Positions 37,560-51,902 of a stretch of 64,000 bases of DNA are shown piece by piece; within the stretch, counting starts at the first letter, position 1, and the number at the start of each line of letters is the position of its first letter. Source of the DNA: Phoronis australis (lineage: Eukaryota > Phoronida > Phoronidae); NCBI GenBank assembly GCA_002633005.1, contig NMRA01000182.1, positions 475,914 to 539,913 of the forward strand, written 5' to 3'. The notes under the pieces were generated by a model. It was not told the origin of the DNA, did no database searches, and worked only from the letters and a program-made list of their open reading frames with translations. Made by a program: the position numbers and the translations under genes.

Positions 37560-40500
37560 TCCAAGCTTGGGATTCTGGTGTCTTAGTGGCTATAGCAATG
37601 CAGCATGTAATACAAACGAACCTTACTGTTCAAACATAACTCATTTTCTTGTTGACTAGACTAGTCACTAGTGATCAGAATATAGGCATCCTGGCCATGA
37701 CTTCCACTCATAACAATGTGGATGGTGCAAGGCACTCAAATGTGCTAAAATAAAGATGTCTTCATGGCAGCAGGGTTATGCAAGTTTTGTGTGGAGACGG
37801 GCACAAAAGCTTAATTATTACACGATCACTAATATTTCTGCCCTCTGATTGGCTGAAACGTGGTATGACAACTTCCGATATAGTGTAACATTCACCAAGT
37901 TAGGGTGGAATATTACTTTTCATTTATGCCACCCAGATGTCAAATGTCGCTGTTCGTGACTTGACCAATCAGACGCTGGTATAAACCATGGAGTTTGACC
38001 ATGAAGGAAGCAGACGATGGTAGTACATCAATGCAGATAACAACATGTATGTAACAAGAAAACTAAAAACTAAGGCAGTAAGCATCATGGATCATGTAAT
38101 AAAACTGATGTAAGACCAACACTTCGGTGTATCTGATCATAATATGATATCGATCTCGGGATAGCAACATTGCCCTCAGCCATTGATTGCCCTTGGGCAG
38201 AGTCACCTTGATGTCATTTTTATGATTGGTACATATTTGTGTAACATTAATTAGCCAAAATTCAATAAGGATGGGTTCTTCTTTGCTTAATTAATTGTAC
38301 AAGTAAAGATTATTAAAGCTCAATGAATTTAGTGTCAAGAAGGCGGAGAATAGGGGCCAATTTGAGTGAGTTTGCATAAAACTGGTCAACACACACCTCT
38401 GTCGTTTGTTCATTGAGTTTTATCTGCAGGAAGGGCGGCTGCCAAATTATTCCACAACAAATAAACAATTAATTTTGGATACTTTTACACTTTATTGAGC
38501 TTAATTTGAGGAGACCACCCACGACAGACTTGTTTTGTCTTATTGTGCATGCTTTTATTTTATGTTTTGTTGGTAGCCGATGTCTTCCCATTTCCTGTGT
38601 TCAACTGATTCACTCAGTTTAATGAGTTTTTTGACCTGATTGTTGTCTTTGGGATGGGATTAGGTAGAAACAAACGCGTGTTTAGAACACAACAACCTTT
38701 TTAAACTTTGCTTAAGATATTCATATTTAACATGAGGTGATAATAGAACAATAATGTCATGAAATAATCCGCACATTGTCATGATTTATTGTCACATTCC
38801 TGGATATTGTCATTAAAAAGTCAGCAAAATTGATTCTCATTTGATCATTGGCACGTGTCCGTTTGCTGTTCCATGTAATAACCATCCTTTTTGTATATAA
38901 AAGCCATCCCAATTCATCTTCAGTTCAACTCAATTACCTTATCAGAACTCATCATCGGGAGTTTAGCTGTCTTATTCTGATACTCCCCACTTACCGTGAA
39001 AAGCTTGTAAGGGTTGTTGCAATTGCTGCCAAGTGTGAACCCACTTAACGTAATATCCCGCTTATTATAATTTTCGTTGAAACCGAGGGTATGATATTAA
39101 GTGGGCACTACTATAACAATGAAAGCGCTCTGACTCTGACGGAGTGACATTTGGCCAAATCGACTGAAAAAGAGTACACCATAGTTGAGAATGCCCACTA
39201 CTCCAACGATGATGTTCAGGATAACCTTGAAGGACATGTCTTCTATGACGAATATGGCAACAACACCGACAAAGGTGCCAAAAATATCAACAAAGACAGC
39301 AACATGACCTTCAACACTGATGACAACATTGATGCTCCGACAACAATCGCAAACCCAAAAATATTGACTTTGACATGAATCCACTCTCAAAACTAACAAT
39401 ACAAAAAACACCAACAACGGCAGTGCTGCTGATGACGATCGCGTCACAAGACACTCATGACACTGACAAGGCCAAGAACGATAATTTAGACGACGATCTA
39501 TGATCTACGTATCAGGGTCAGACCTGTTTTTAGTAAATCTAAAAAAACTCGAGAACAGTAGACTGGAGCGAGAAATGGCAACATATTCTTTGTAGCTCTT
39601 GACGAGATCTGTTCACATGCCAAATATCAGAAAGTTTCATCAAAACAGTAGAGATACGTCACGAGAAATCAATAAAAGAGCAGTCATCGGGAACTCTCGA
39701 ACAGTCTGTGAACAAAAAACTTGTTGCAAGAAATGGATGGGACATTTCAAACAGCCTGTGACAAGATTGATTTACATACTGAATTTTAGATGTTTATGGA
39801 AAAAAGTGGCTGTCAAATATCTCTAAAGAAGGGGTCAGTCGACAAGGAAGTGAGAACGGATCAGTCAATGAAAGAACAATTAGCAAAAAAACCTTGAGTA
39901 ACTCGGAAATGTCAAGTCGTAGCAAGAAACGGGTGACACGCTTTTGATAGTACTCCAGAAGATCAAGCAAATGTGCTTTGCAAAGAACGTGGGTACAAAA
40001 TGAATTTTGGAATCTGCCATAGTCATTTGATTTTATGTTGAGGTCTCTAAATATGAAAACAAAAAGGCTGGGCAGCCATTAAGCCAGGGAGTTGTATTTT
40101 GTAACTAACCATCATCACTTGTGAAAGTTCAATGGCATGGCGAAATGCAAACAGTGGGTTTGTTACTTGTGAATCAGGGCAAGCAAATTTCGGGAGAAGT
40201 GAGCATTCAGTTTAGGATGAGCATATATTACACTAACTTAAAACAGATGTTTAAAAAGTTAAAATTTTGAAATTGAGGGGAAAACCTTTAGCAAAACATT
40301 GGTGTTTACCTGAATACAGTGCAAGAGATTGCTGACACCTCTTGATTTGTAAAGTAAAAAATAAAGACATTGATTTTGTCAAATATTTTTTGTACAAAAA
40401 ATTAGGCCAAGAACATTAATTTGCCATACATCACTTGCAATTCTTTTTGAACCCTTATGTAATGAAAAGTCAAATAGACACTAATTGAAGAAATTTCCTA

Positions 40501-43200
40501 AGAATCTTTGATAACCGTGGCTGTCGGTGGGCCCACCGTTTTCTCTAGTTAATTTGTCTGTAATTTTTGTAGATTTAATATTCTTAAATTGATTTCTCCT
40601 TCCGTTGAGTATTCGTTTGTTAATTTTCTCATGTAACTCACATGCTCATTGAAACTTGCTATCCTCCAGAGAGCGAAATATGCAGTTGAGCTGACTGGTT
40701 CATAATTTTGTTTGAGGTGTACAGTTAATTGAATTTGCTCATACAGAGCTGCTAGTTCACATTGTTGTCCCTAGATGTCAGCGGTTTCCTTACACAAACC
40801 ATAGCCTGAGAGAGATACCACAAAATCCATAAGTGAATCATGTATGCATTAAATAGTATAGAAACGGTCACCATTTCCTTCTTATAAGTGATTTGATTAC
40901 CATTCAATGATGTTAACTGTAATGAAATATGCAATTGATTTGACATAAGTACAGTTATGAAAGTTAACTATGGAAATTAACGGAATTCAGAAGTTTCAAT
41001 TGTCCAAACTATCATAATACATGTCGAAATTAGGCTACAAACAAATCCCATCCCAATGGATGATCATTCATTTAATTCATTAAAAGGGTTCATTTCAAGT
41101 TGGTTTGTGAATTTCTGAAAGTATCACATGAAATTTTCTAAACATAGGTTTTTGCTTAAAGAAACTTAAAACCTGGAATTCCGCATGCCAACTACATTGT
41201 ATGCTGTATTGATGAAATATCACAATAATTTCCACATTCACCCTCTCCTTAATTTCAACTAATTTAACTTATGAAGACCTGTATTTCGCTTATACTCCCT
41301 CATTTTTGGAGTTAACCAGTTGAAACTATTTGACTATTAATGTTGCAAGTACCCTTGAAAAATGTCCAAATTCGGCCAACTTGGACTGTCATATCTCTAA
41401 TATGGCTGACTGGATTCATGAAGTACCTTCGTATTTTGTGCTTTATGCGCTGTTCTTTTAAACGTTAGGAATCGCTTTTCAACTGGTTCACTTTTGCATG
41501 ATGGGGTGTTAAAATGGTGCATTTTCATGATTTTTATGAAAAAAGAAGTTGCATTTAAGGAATATAAAATGATAAATTAGTAAAGTGTAACAACTTTTCT
41601 TTTGAGTTTTGATTTAGCTCAACCAAATTTTGGTCCTTTAATTGATACAGTTGTTTTGCTATGAGTGTACCTGTCTGTTTTCTAAATTTTACCAAATCTA
41701 CAACCCTAAGACAAATGAATTTAGTAAAAGTTAGGGACGTAAATTCTGGAATATGAGTTAGGTCTTGATATTAAACCTGTGTAGAAGAAAGGCAGGTTTG
41801 TTTTACTACAGCTTGTGAACAATAATGCAACCATGTGGAGCAAATCATTGAAACGGGCTGTTGAGTGGTTTGAATGGAAGAAAACTTGTGTTTCTGTGGT
41901 CAGTATGTGTGGTCAACTGGGCCAATGCGGTCCAGCCCTCTGTGGGGCTGTGGTCAAAGCATAGTAAACAAGGGGTGAAGATTGTAGTAACCAGAACAGT
42001 TGAGGTGAAAGCTGCAGAATGTGTTTTGAAAAATTGATTTGTTTGCCAATGACCAAGAGAATGAAAAGTGGGAATTATCTAATTGCAGTGCTGTTTTGTT
42101 TTGGCGATTTTTAATTTTGCTTTAACTTACGCAATATGAAAAATGGCTGGAGCTTCCACTTATTCAATACTTAACTCAAAAATTGGCAGAAAATAATGTG
42201 ATGGTATCTGTGTTACCTGGCTGAAAATTTTTTTGAAGTCATGAAAAAATGCATTCTAATTCTACCAGTTCATTGCGTAAAAACTTTTTTGTTTTTTAAC
42301 TCGAGACGACATCTTTTTCTAAATTGAAGCTAGTCCATATATCCATCCAGTACATTGTTAATTGTTGCTGCACTTATTGTCTGGTGCAATAATGACTGGC
42401 AGGCCAATTATTTACCACGGTTTATCATGGGTACCATAGAACCGAAACTCGATGCATTGTTTTTGGTTTATGTTTATCATATTTCTTTGGATAAAAATGA
42501 TCCTACAGTAGCTTTTTACGAGGAATTGAATTTCAGAAGCAAAGAAGTTTGAAAAATAAATTCATTTTAGCCAGTGTTTTATTGCTGTGTAGCCATCAGT
42601 AATCTGTTAATTGGTCTAGTCTATACAATAGGATGCGTTTCAGGTTAGGATTGTTTTGATAAATCATTCTGAAACTCAGGTAAGGCAATGCTGTGGCCTA
42701 ACTTCAAGTGAACAACTCAGGTCGCAGAAAGATATCCGTCTCACTATGAAAGTACATGATTTGGAATTTTGCTGTATTTTATAACTCCAATGTTTGCTGC
42801 TTACTAACTCTAGGCTCCTCAGTGGACCCACCTTCCAAAATTCTAGGTCAAGAGGCATTACTCCTATGCTAACATTTGGGGTTTTGTTACCCCAATGCTA
42901 CAGTGAGCTTAAGCCAGACTCTGACTAACCCGTCTTCATCAATTAATGCTACTTTCTGTTATAATGCATTAATTTTAACAATTCGAAGATGGATAACATT
43001 TACTTTTTAATTTTAAAAACAGTCATGTTAGTTGTTTGTCTCACTTATTGTTTTTTTCTGACTTTGAAATTAGTATACCAAACATGCTTGTTTGTTTACA
43101 ACGGCTATTATCTCCACCAATACACATTTGTCCAAGTCCATGAACAGAGACTGGCTCACTTCAGTAGCTTCAGTCTGTGACCAAGCCTTTAGTCCCATCC
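37560..43200. other. non-coding DNA
   Basis: This is AT-rich sequence. A plus-strand frame at 39151-39378 rich in Asn and Asp, and its minus-strand mirror rich in Val, look like low-complexity sequence. No supported gene was found. Confidence 0.4.
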
Positions 43201-43208
43201 ACACACAA

Positions 43209-43545
43209 CGTACCCTGGAACAACTTGTACCAGTGCAACTTACTCCACTTTTAAGTGGAGGGTTCACACACACACACATCCAATAACTATGGTAAGGCGG
43301 AAGTTCTCTGCGTGACGATGAACACCTATTGCGAGAACGGCGCGCAAAAGAAAACCCGTCTTTATGTAACCGCAGCTGATATTTACTTTCGCCCTACCCC
43401 ACTTTTATGGCCACACAGCAATTATAAGTGGTGCAAGTTACCCTAGAACAAGTTAACTCACCTCGATAATGTGAAGTAAGTTGTCTCTTAGTTTAAATTG
43501 CATCCAGACACTTAATCCAGGAGTAACTTGTTCTAGGGTACGTCT
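43209..43545. mobile_element. family B element, most complete short copy (MITE)
   Basis: The ends are inverted repeats: GTACCCTGGAACAACTTGTACC on the left and CAAGTT-type ends finishing AACTTGTTCTAGGGTAC on the right. It contains an internal CA microsatellite and the AAGGCGGAAGTTCTCTGCG block shared with 35.6 kb. It is about 337 bp with no coding capacity. Confidence 0.65.
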
Positions 43546-46500
43546 GTGCACTTTTGATGTACCAAAGAATTTTCTGGATACTCTGGGGTAAACAGTGCAC
43601 ACATTCTCATCCATTTGCGTGCAAATCCTGTTAGTGTAAAATCTGCCTAATGTTCCATTTCAATTTATAAAGACGGAGTTCATGAAAACACTGAGTTGAA
43701 AGATAGTATTAATCCATACATGGAACAATAAAAAATGTTTATTGGAGAAAATAATGCTAATATGATGGTGCTTTTGTCAAGAAATGATGCAGATGATTGT
43801 TACCAATGGTAATTTCTTAAAATTGATCACAAATTACGCCAAGGTGTTGCATCCATGATATAATCAAGACACAGCTTTTTGACTTGAGACAGTATTTCAA
43901 GCGATCTCAAAATGGAGTCTTGGATAATATCTGATTGAATTAAAACCAGACAGGAAGTGCCTGGTAATTTGCATTGCCTCGTTGTGGAGTTTAACATGAA
44001 TCCCTTTGTTGTATCGACTCTTGCATTTGCTGCAGCCAGTTCAGTCGGTGCTATAGTTTCAAACTTATCAACACGACTTGTTTTTCTCCGGGTGACTCGC
44101 CCCTTCAGACACCGTGACTCCGCCTTTCACTCCGCGGATGATACCCTAGGTTGTAAACAATTAACAAAAATTATCAGTTTCTGGAAAACAGATATCTCAC
44201 TTTTCTTGCTATTTGTCCCCAGCTAATGAATCACCAATTAACCTATTGAGCAGTGTTTATATGTCTGAGCTTATTATAAATCTATTATGTATGTCAAGAT
44301 GGGAGCCGTCTGCCTCTGGTGGTTAACCAGAAATGCCAGCTATTTTTGCTAACTTCCTATTTGTTAACACGGCAAGCTATTTTCCATCCTGCTGTTCTGC
44401 AAATATTTCGCTTTTGCGTTAGCTTTCAATTGAACCACTTGGTATACCTGAGTTTATTGTTTCTGAGTTTTGCTTGTTTGTGTTTAACAGAAATCGCTTG
44501 TTGCAGATGCAGTTTTCAAGTTTAGATCACATCAAAGCTGCTGGTTTTGATTTCAACCAGCCTTCCTTTGTCACCAGGATTGACACCTTGTGGCTACATT
44601 GCAAACTAACCTCCCTTGTGCTGAAAGTTGTACTTACTGCTGTAAGAGCTATCAGTGTTAAACACTTGTAATCCATGTATGTTTATTACATTGCACTCAT
44701 GTCAGGCTTTTTTGTACTAAGCTCTGATGTATCTAGGTTATGACATTGATGTTAGACAGCAAAACACTTAACAATTCAGTGAGGACTGTAAACAAGTTTT
44801 GTGTTAATCTCATTATAATACAGCCTTGGGTGCTATTTGTACTGCAAGGCATTGTGGGCTTACAGTAAAAAATTTCCCAGTGTGGGACAGTTTCTAATAT
44901 TTAGAACACTGAAATTCAAACTGAATTTGAATTTTCTCGATTCTGAAGATTGGGACTTGGGTCATTTTGGCATATATGTCGTTTTGTATTACCAGAGCGT
45001 CAAAATAGCTAGACAGTTCATAAAATTGTCAAAAGTAGGCGCCGATGCAACATAGTGCACAACATCGAGGTTAATGATGAACCTTTAATTGTTATTCTTG
45101 AATTTGAACAGCGAATATTGACTGTTTCTAAAATTTGGTGCATGCTGTGGCCTTGACCAAAATAGTAAATTTCATTGTCCCAAACTAGAGAATTTTTACC
45201 ATAATTTTTGCCTAATGAATGAAGTGTCCAATGAATGAGCAGATCCAACTGAAGATAAAGTTTCTTAGTTTTGCACAATTACCGTTGACATTTTGTATTT
45301 CAAAAACCATGCTTTCAACAAGACAAAACCTTAATATTTATTTTTGTTTGAAATTTGACAAGCGTGATAAACATTCTCTTTTTTGCCACATTGTGTCATA
45401 AACTTAAAAATCTTTAATGCAGGTTTAGTTCCTGCTCATGTAGCTAGGGGGTGCTAGTGTGACTGAATTTGCTTTGACAACTGTGCTGTGCCCTGAGTAG
45501 CTGAGATGTTCAAATTGTCTCCAGGCAAGACTCCTGGAAGACCTGTAGAACCTATTAGGGTCATTGGATAGTCACATTGTAATCTATGTCTTCATTTTAA
45601 AATAAACTATAAAACTTAGTACTGGTAAATGAGTTGTTACAGTACATCCCAAAATTTCAAATTTGTTTTAACCAGTTTACGCATTTTTTGCCAATTGGAA
45701 ATCAGGGTGTCTGTGTAGCCCCATTCTGCTTAGACATGGTAGTATCAATATTGTGCAAACTAGAATCACTCTGTAACCCAACAACAATGGTGCAAAACCA
45801 CAAACTGCTATAGCAAATGGCAGGCATCCATCCTGTGACCTCCCCTTGAACCCTCAAATATTGCCTGCAGAGGTGATATGGTTCTAACTATGAGTTAACT
45901 TAATGCAAACAGAGGTTGTTACTTGTCTGTGAGTGCATGCCTGTTGATAATATTGACCCAAGTGGGTGGGCAAGCACTGAATGTCTGATACTGAAAAGAG
46001 ATTATAATATTGGATTAATAAAGTTATGTGGGACGTTTTCTACTAGTCTGTGCATTCAGTTAAACATCTTCAGATTTTGTTGCAAATGAACTTATTAAAA
46101 CTGCTTATTTTCTGAAAGTAGAAAGCTTGTAGAATTTCATTTTTTACTTAATACCATTCTGCCATTGATTGAGCATCTTGACCACCACATCTGCTAGCAA
46201 AGTTGATCAAAAAGGAAAAGTACATTCATAGCAAAAGAATGGCACCAAGAACATGACCAATTTTTGTTTTGATGTAACTTCAAGGGGAAATCTCAATTTT
46301 AAAAACATTTCCACGAAACTGCAGTTTGAAGAACACTGCATTTTGGAGAACAATGCATAAAGTATAGTATCTTAAAATTTTAGTTGTTCTGAAGTTTGGT
46401 ATTTGAGCATTTTTGTGGAATCCTGCATTACGTACCTTAAATAGTATTGTGTGTGAAAACAAGGCAGCACAGATTGGCATGTTCTTGGCTATATTGAATT

Positions 46501-49411
46501 GAAGCTGCTATAAACATACATTTTGCCAAGAAACAAACTTTTTGATTTAAATGATTTATTAATGTTAACACTGGTCTTAACTTTTCCTACTTGGTTTAGA
46601 AGCGATGTTTGTGCTTCTGGAATAATTGACTGTTGATGGTTGCAAAATATCCTGCTCAGTGCAAAACTGAAACATCACCATGACAAAGGAACGTGTTGAG
46701 CCAGGTGTCCAGGAGTATCAAACTATCACTGAAAGCGGTTAAGTCTAACTAAGTTTGGACAAAATTATTGGTCTTTTTTAATTTTTGCAGAGACTTGGAA
46801 TGTTGTTCGGTGTGCCCACAATGTTTTAGAATCATTGTCTGATAGTTGTTGTAGTACAAATGATTTAGCATTACTTTCATGCCGTTCATCTATGATGAAA
46901 AAAGGAAAAAAGAATTCACTTGTTGGCTATGTTTAGTCCTAAACTAGTGAAACCAGATTTATTATAAAAGTTAGTGGTGAAGATCAAATAAAGATGTTTT
47001 CACTGTCGGGTTCGTAGCAGCTTTGAAATTTTGTCTTTAAATAGGGTTAGGACACAATGTGGCTAACAATTGAAATTTCGCTTTGTCATTTTTTCCGTGA
47101 AACGCATTTAACACCAACTTAAGTGATTTTCCGTGTTCAAGTCTTACATCGCAGCTGTAATCAAACAAACTTTTTAAAAATGTGGGAAGTCATAACAGTG
47201 TTAGAATCCTTTCAATGAAGAAAAGGGTATTTTCGGCAATTATTTTTAACTGAATTTGGTAAAATTTTACGGTGAATAGAGTCAATACCATGCCTTTTCA
47301 TGCAAAAACTAGAATCATTTTGATTGCCTTTTGTGGCACTTGTGCTGTTGAATACACCTGTTTTGAGGCAATTTGTTTCCTTGTATGGATCACCACAAAT
47401 GTATGGTCAGTTTTTATGGATAATTAAGCATAAACAAAAATGAAAACTCTATGCTAGTGGTTATAACAAAGGAAGTAAGTGTAGGAAGAATAGACAGCAT
47501 TTTTATAAATACATGCCATGCAAGGTGTGCTGTATCAACTCTCGGAATTTTTAAACCATTGAAAAACTTGATTTGTTCGCACTGTCAATTTTTGTCCATG
47601 TTTTGTTCAATAAACACGTCATTTCTTTTTAATGTTCTTGTGAGTGACTATGAATTTTAATTTCCCGTTGCTTTTGTTGGTTGAAAATAGTTTCTGGCTG
47701 CAAAGCAATCCCATGTGCTGGGTTTTAAAGGTAATTGATTTTCTTCTATTCAGTGAAGTTGGTTAAAGCAATTAAAGTTTTCTTATATTAAATCTAATGG
47801 TGACTTAATTGAATTATACATAGCAACAGTCTTAAAGATGGGAGAGATAGCGTTTGTCTTAAACATATCAAGGATTTTATGTTTTATATTCATTAAACCT
47901 TATCTTTTCACATTTTTTCATTTGGTTGCGTTCAGTTAGGTTTGGTTAATGGACTAATAAGATGCAAAGCTGATTTTTGTAACTGACTGGTGAACTGCAA
48001 AACTGTTTGCAATCCATAAGTAGGTTAAACTGCTACCTCTTAACAGATATCAAATTTCAAATGAGCAGGAAGAAGTTCTTTCATTTGTATTTTGAATTTT
48101 TGTATGTTTCAAACCACTGCAAAACCTTTGTGCTGGGGAAGCTTTTCAGCCAACATTTTCTTTCCATCTCATCTCTGCATTTGGTTTCTAAGTTAAACGC
48201 ATTTCATTCGTTATTAACATGCCATATTATATGGTATTAAACTTATTTCAAACTAAGTTGGGCTTGCCAAATAATCTTTTTTGTTTACAATTTTTCATCT
48301 ACACTTTTGCATTGACTTGGTGAAAAGTGGTGTATGCGTAATCATTGAAGTCCAGCTCTACTGTTATTTGCTCTACAAAAACTAGGTGTGGCTATTTGTT
48401 GAACAGTTACACATGCATGTTTCTACACAGCTCTTTGGCTTTGTTCTTAAAGGAATGCTATGCATCTGTGATTCTTAACCATAACCTACACTTTTCATCT
48501 ACTGAGATCGGCCTTTCTGGAAAGAACAACTAAATGTGAGAGTTTGTCTAGTTAAGTTATTCATTATTTTATTCATTTGAAAAGCTTTATCACGACAGTT
48601 ATCATATAGAACAGTAATTTGGCTATTTTAGAGCAACATTGTAATTGTAGAGTAACTTTTGTATTTGAGAGCTGATTAAAATCTAACTTTTATTTCATAA
48701 GGGTAAACTTAGCTTACCTGCTCTTAAAAACAATTTCAGATCAGCTCTGTCGACAATAACCAATGTGAGCTGTCACCTTGAAAAAAGCATGTGCTACAAC
48801 TGCTCTGAAAAAGTTCCTTTTTTCTATTGGAATTCAAGTCCTTTGTTGTGTGGAGAAAGAAGTTTAGTTGCTCAGTGGGACACCATTATCTGAATACTTT
48901 GCTTTGAAAACTTAGGCTGTGGAATGAAAGAAATTAGATCGTGGCATTTTTCACTTTTAAGGTTCATGTGCCAACATTTTTGGTAGAAATGTGTTAAGAA
49001 GACTTAACTCTTGAGAAAATGTCAATTGAATTCTAATTAGGCTTAAAATGTTCTGTGCAGCATTCATTTATAAGTATTTAAGAACAAAAACTTCTCTGCA
49101 AAAGGAGGATGCGCAACAGCTAAATTAATAAATTCTACAATTTATGCATTTTTTTAGAAAAAGTTTCTTCAAAGTGCTTTTGTCAAATGATCTGTGAACA
49201 TTTTGAGGATTTTCAGTAACAATGAAAAGTTTTGAAAACTTCTAGAAGAAAGGATTCGAGTGAAAAAAATCCAGAGACAGCTTGTCATTGCTGGGCTTCA
49301 CTTAATTGTTTCCTAAAATAGAAAAAGTAACAGATTTTCTCTGCAAGAAACCTTGTCTAGAACAAAAACTTCATTCATAAAATGCTGAAAAACTTGGAGG
49401 ACAACTGGAAA
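43546..49411. other. AT-rich non-coding DNA
   Basis: A plus-strand frame at 43996-44226 begins with a signal-peptide-like MNPFVVSTLAFAAASSVGA, but lacks a good donor and any recognisable domain. Nothing else stands out. Confidence 0.4.
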
Positions 49412-49736
49412 TTAAAGACTGCTCGCAGAGATCTGAGCATCAGCAGATTTCTTCCCGTTGTGAGGTGCGTTGACGAAAGAATGACAAATTGAATCGGGAA
49501 CAATCGGTAATGACGAGACAAAGAAATTAATATTTAAATTGGAGAAGATCAGCTGATATTTTTCCTTGTCGATAAAGCTGGGTTGTATCTCTCCACTGCT
49601 GGGTTGGTGTGTGCTTGTTGGTAGCAAGCTGTTGAGTTCAAACTCAGGCATCTGCTGTGTTTCCTCATGCAATTTTGCATTTGCTGCATTTCTGTTGGGG
49701 TATTCCAAAGGTTCTGTGGACGTTCTCGTCAGAAAA
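49412..49736 (-). CDS. candidate terminal exon of an unrecognised gene
   Basis: From a TTTCAAG acceptor at 49737, an open frame of 107 codons runs to TAA at 49412. The peptide is hydrophilic and protein-like (EFELNSLLPTSTHQPSSGEI in the middle), with no family I recognise. Its phase (one base completing a codon) would fit an upstream exon ending in phase 2. No donor of quality lies inside, so it would be a last exon. It shares strand with candidate exons at 50.2-53.3 kb. Confidence 0.25.
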
Positions 49737-50230
49737 CTTGAAATATTTTATATCTATCACTACTAAAACTGCATACGTAAGTGCATTTTAAGTAACCATA
49801 CCTTCCCGTTACACTGCAATGCTAAACATATACGTTTGGAAGCTGTCCTCTGTTTTTTAAAAGCTCGAAATTCTGCCATTTTCTTGTCCAGAAAGTTAAA
49901 AGTGCACCAAAATTGCTAGTGGTAAATTCAGTTTTTCCAGTTTTCCCTTGGTTTCTGATGCATTTCTAACTAATTACCTGGTGTCTGCTGTAACACTTTT
50001 TGTGGTTTTGGAAAGAACTTCATGAATTTCTCATGGATTTCTGCAACTGTTGCACATTTTGGAAATTTTTTGACATTGCTTAAACTTTATAGAAAATAGT
50101 TCTAAGTGCTTAGTCGGTTGTCAATGTTGCACACTTTAAAAGAAATCAAGTGGAAACAATGTAAGCAGCCGTTATTGTGGACTGTTATCAGATAGTATAC
50201 GGAAAGCACAGTTGGAATGACGAAATTCTC

Positions 50231-50406
50231 TCAAATTGATGATTGTATTGAAATACACTGCTTCATTATTTTGGCAAATTGTAGTCTTTTTCCTTGATTA
50301 ATCCGGTGTTGATTGAAACTAAGACTACAGGATGTAAACTTAATCCTTTTAGTGGTGATTATCTCATCAGTGGATAGACTGTCACTTTTGCTAGTCTGTG
50401 GTTTCC
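50231..50406 (-). CDS. candidate exon D of an unrecognised gene
   Basis: The acceptor GCCTTCTTTAG is followed by a phase-1 open frame of 57 codons ending in TGA at 50231. The peptide is basic and Ser/Thr-rich (KPQTSKSDSLSTDEIITTKR). It joins in frame to the candidate exon at 51257-51302. It could be the last exon, or could splice onward from a weak GTGTAT donor near residue 48. Confidence 0.28.
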
Positions 50407-51256
50407 CTAAAGAAGGCAATACTTCTCAAGTGTCATTTTTCACTAAATTATGTTTCCTGTACATTGACTAGCTCACACACTATGTGTTGGTGATACTGCG
50501 TGCTGTACAATTTTTAATTATCTTTCATCAAACATAATCGCCAAAGTTAATTGTTTTTGCACCAGATTGTTTTCCACCCGACTTCCCGCCTGATGATCTT
50601 AACATGATTTTGTCATGTTTTTAATTGCGATGTTGCTAAGCAGTTCATAATCGCATAAAACAAGTATCAAGTGTTCAAATCTTCAATGCACAAAACCTGA
50701 ATAGTGTATCCTAATCGCTTTATCCTTGCAAATGACAATGCCCGATGCAAAGTTTATCCAAATATTATGGTTGCTGATATCAAAACAATATGCGATTAAA
50801 ATTCTTCAATGTTGGATAAACATAATTGTTAATTAGATGTTGTCAGTTTTGTATTATTCAAGATCTAAACACATAACTGAACCACATGGTATTTCCCGAC
50901 AGCGCTGTGTACTATAAGCTACGCTAAAAGCAGAGTAAAAATGTCTTAGTTATTTTGGTTGAGAAATTTGACAAAATAAAATTGTTTAAAACATGTCCGC
51001 CACATTGTGTCCTAAGCTTATCAGAACTACAGTCATTAATATATAACAATAACGATAATTATTATTACTTAACTATTCTCCGAAACTACTGTAAGTATAG
51101 CGTCTCATCACATCTGAATAGATGAAACCAAAGAATTCTGTAATATACAAGGCAGACTTCTTACCTTAAGTGTTAAGGATGGTGACACTACTTAATGCAG
51201 CATGATTGTGTCAGATATCACTGCTCATAACACTATGACTTAAATACATATCTTAC

Positions 51257-51302
51257 CTGTTGTTGGCACGCTGCCACGCACAAGTTCAACAAATAAAATT
51301 TC
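51257..51302 (-). CDS. candidate small exon C of an unrecognised gene
   Basis: This 46-base segment has a very strong donor, AACAACAG|GTAAGATATG, and a CAACAG acceptor with only a modest pyrimidine tract. It reads EILFVELVRGSVPTTG, phase 0 in and phase 1 out. It links the exon at 51767-51902 (phase 0 out) to the one at 50231-50406 (phase 1 in). Too short to judge alone. Confidence 0.28.
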
Positions 51303-51766
51303 CTGTTGTATCTACTCAGATTCTCAAAACGTATTTCTCTTTAGCCTGAATACATATTCAGTTGAGAAAAAACCTGATTACAACAGAATTAAATTTATGG
51401 TGAAGGCCCATCTCGTCTTTCGTTTTCTCTAATGTCAGTGGTACTGATTGCCACCAAGACTTCTATTTACACAGTCAAAGGGTTTTGGCTATGCGTTGCC
51501 AACTTGGCACTTTTTCATTTCTGCTGTGAAAAAATGGCGGATGCAGCTCTTGGCTCTCAATAACCATGCTGGAAACGCCCCCAAACTATAGTTACAGCCA
51601 ATTTTGGCAAAATGACAACAAGGGTCAGCTAGCGGTTGTTTACACCGTGTTCTGGACTTTGAGTTTGTTAGTCACACAAAAATCTTGGCTCACAACTGTG
51701 TTGTAAGAATGCAGCTGGTATTTTTTTCTTAAGTTAATTATTAAAAAAATCAAATAATTGCCTTAC

Positions 51767-51902
51767 CTTGATTCGAAGCCAACGTTGTCTGGCTGTGTGT
51801 AATGTATTGTTGGTGAGAAGACAAAGCTGTGGCTGTGGGTTAAAATTTCCTTTCTCTACCGAAGCATGGCAAAATGTGGATGAATGAAGTAATTGCTGTC
51901 TT
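51767..51902 (-). CDS. candidate exon B of an unrecognised gene (or first exon from ATG at 51955)
   Basis: The acceptor CCCTCCCTCCACCAG and a near-perfect donor ATCAAG|GTAAGG bound 136 open bases encoding RQQLLHSSTFCHASVEKGNF and then TNNTLHTARQRWLRIK. It starts in phase 2, matching the end of the exon at 53127-53290, and leaves in phase 0. Alternatively the frame extends up to ATG at 51955, which has A at -3 and G at +4, with CCAAT boxes (as ATTGG on plus) at 51979 and 52039. That would make it a first exon. No recognised domain. Confidence 0.38.

Noticed and set aside
39097-39447. Val-rich minus-strand frame and Asn/Asp-rich plus-strand frame
   Set aside because: Both come from low-complexity sequence read on opposite strands.
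43957-44226. Plus-strand frame with signal-peptide-like start
   Set aside because: The donor (CCTAG|GTTGTA) is poor and no downstream partner exon was found.
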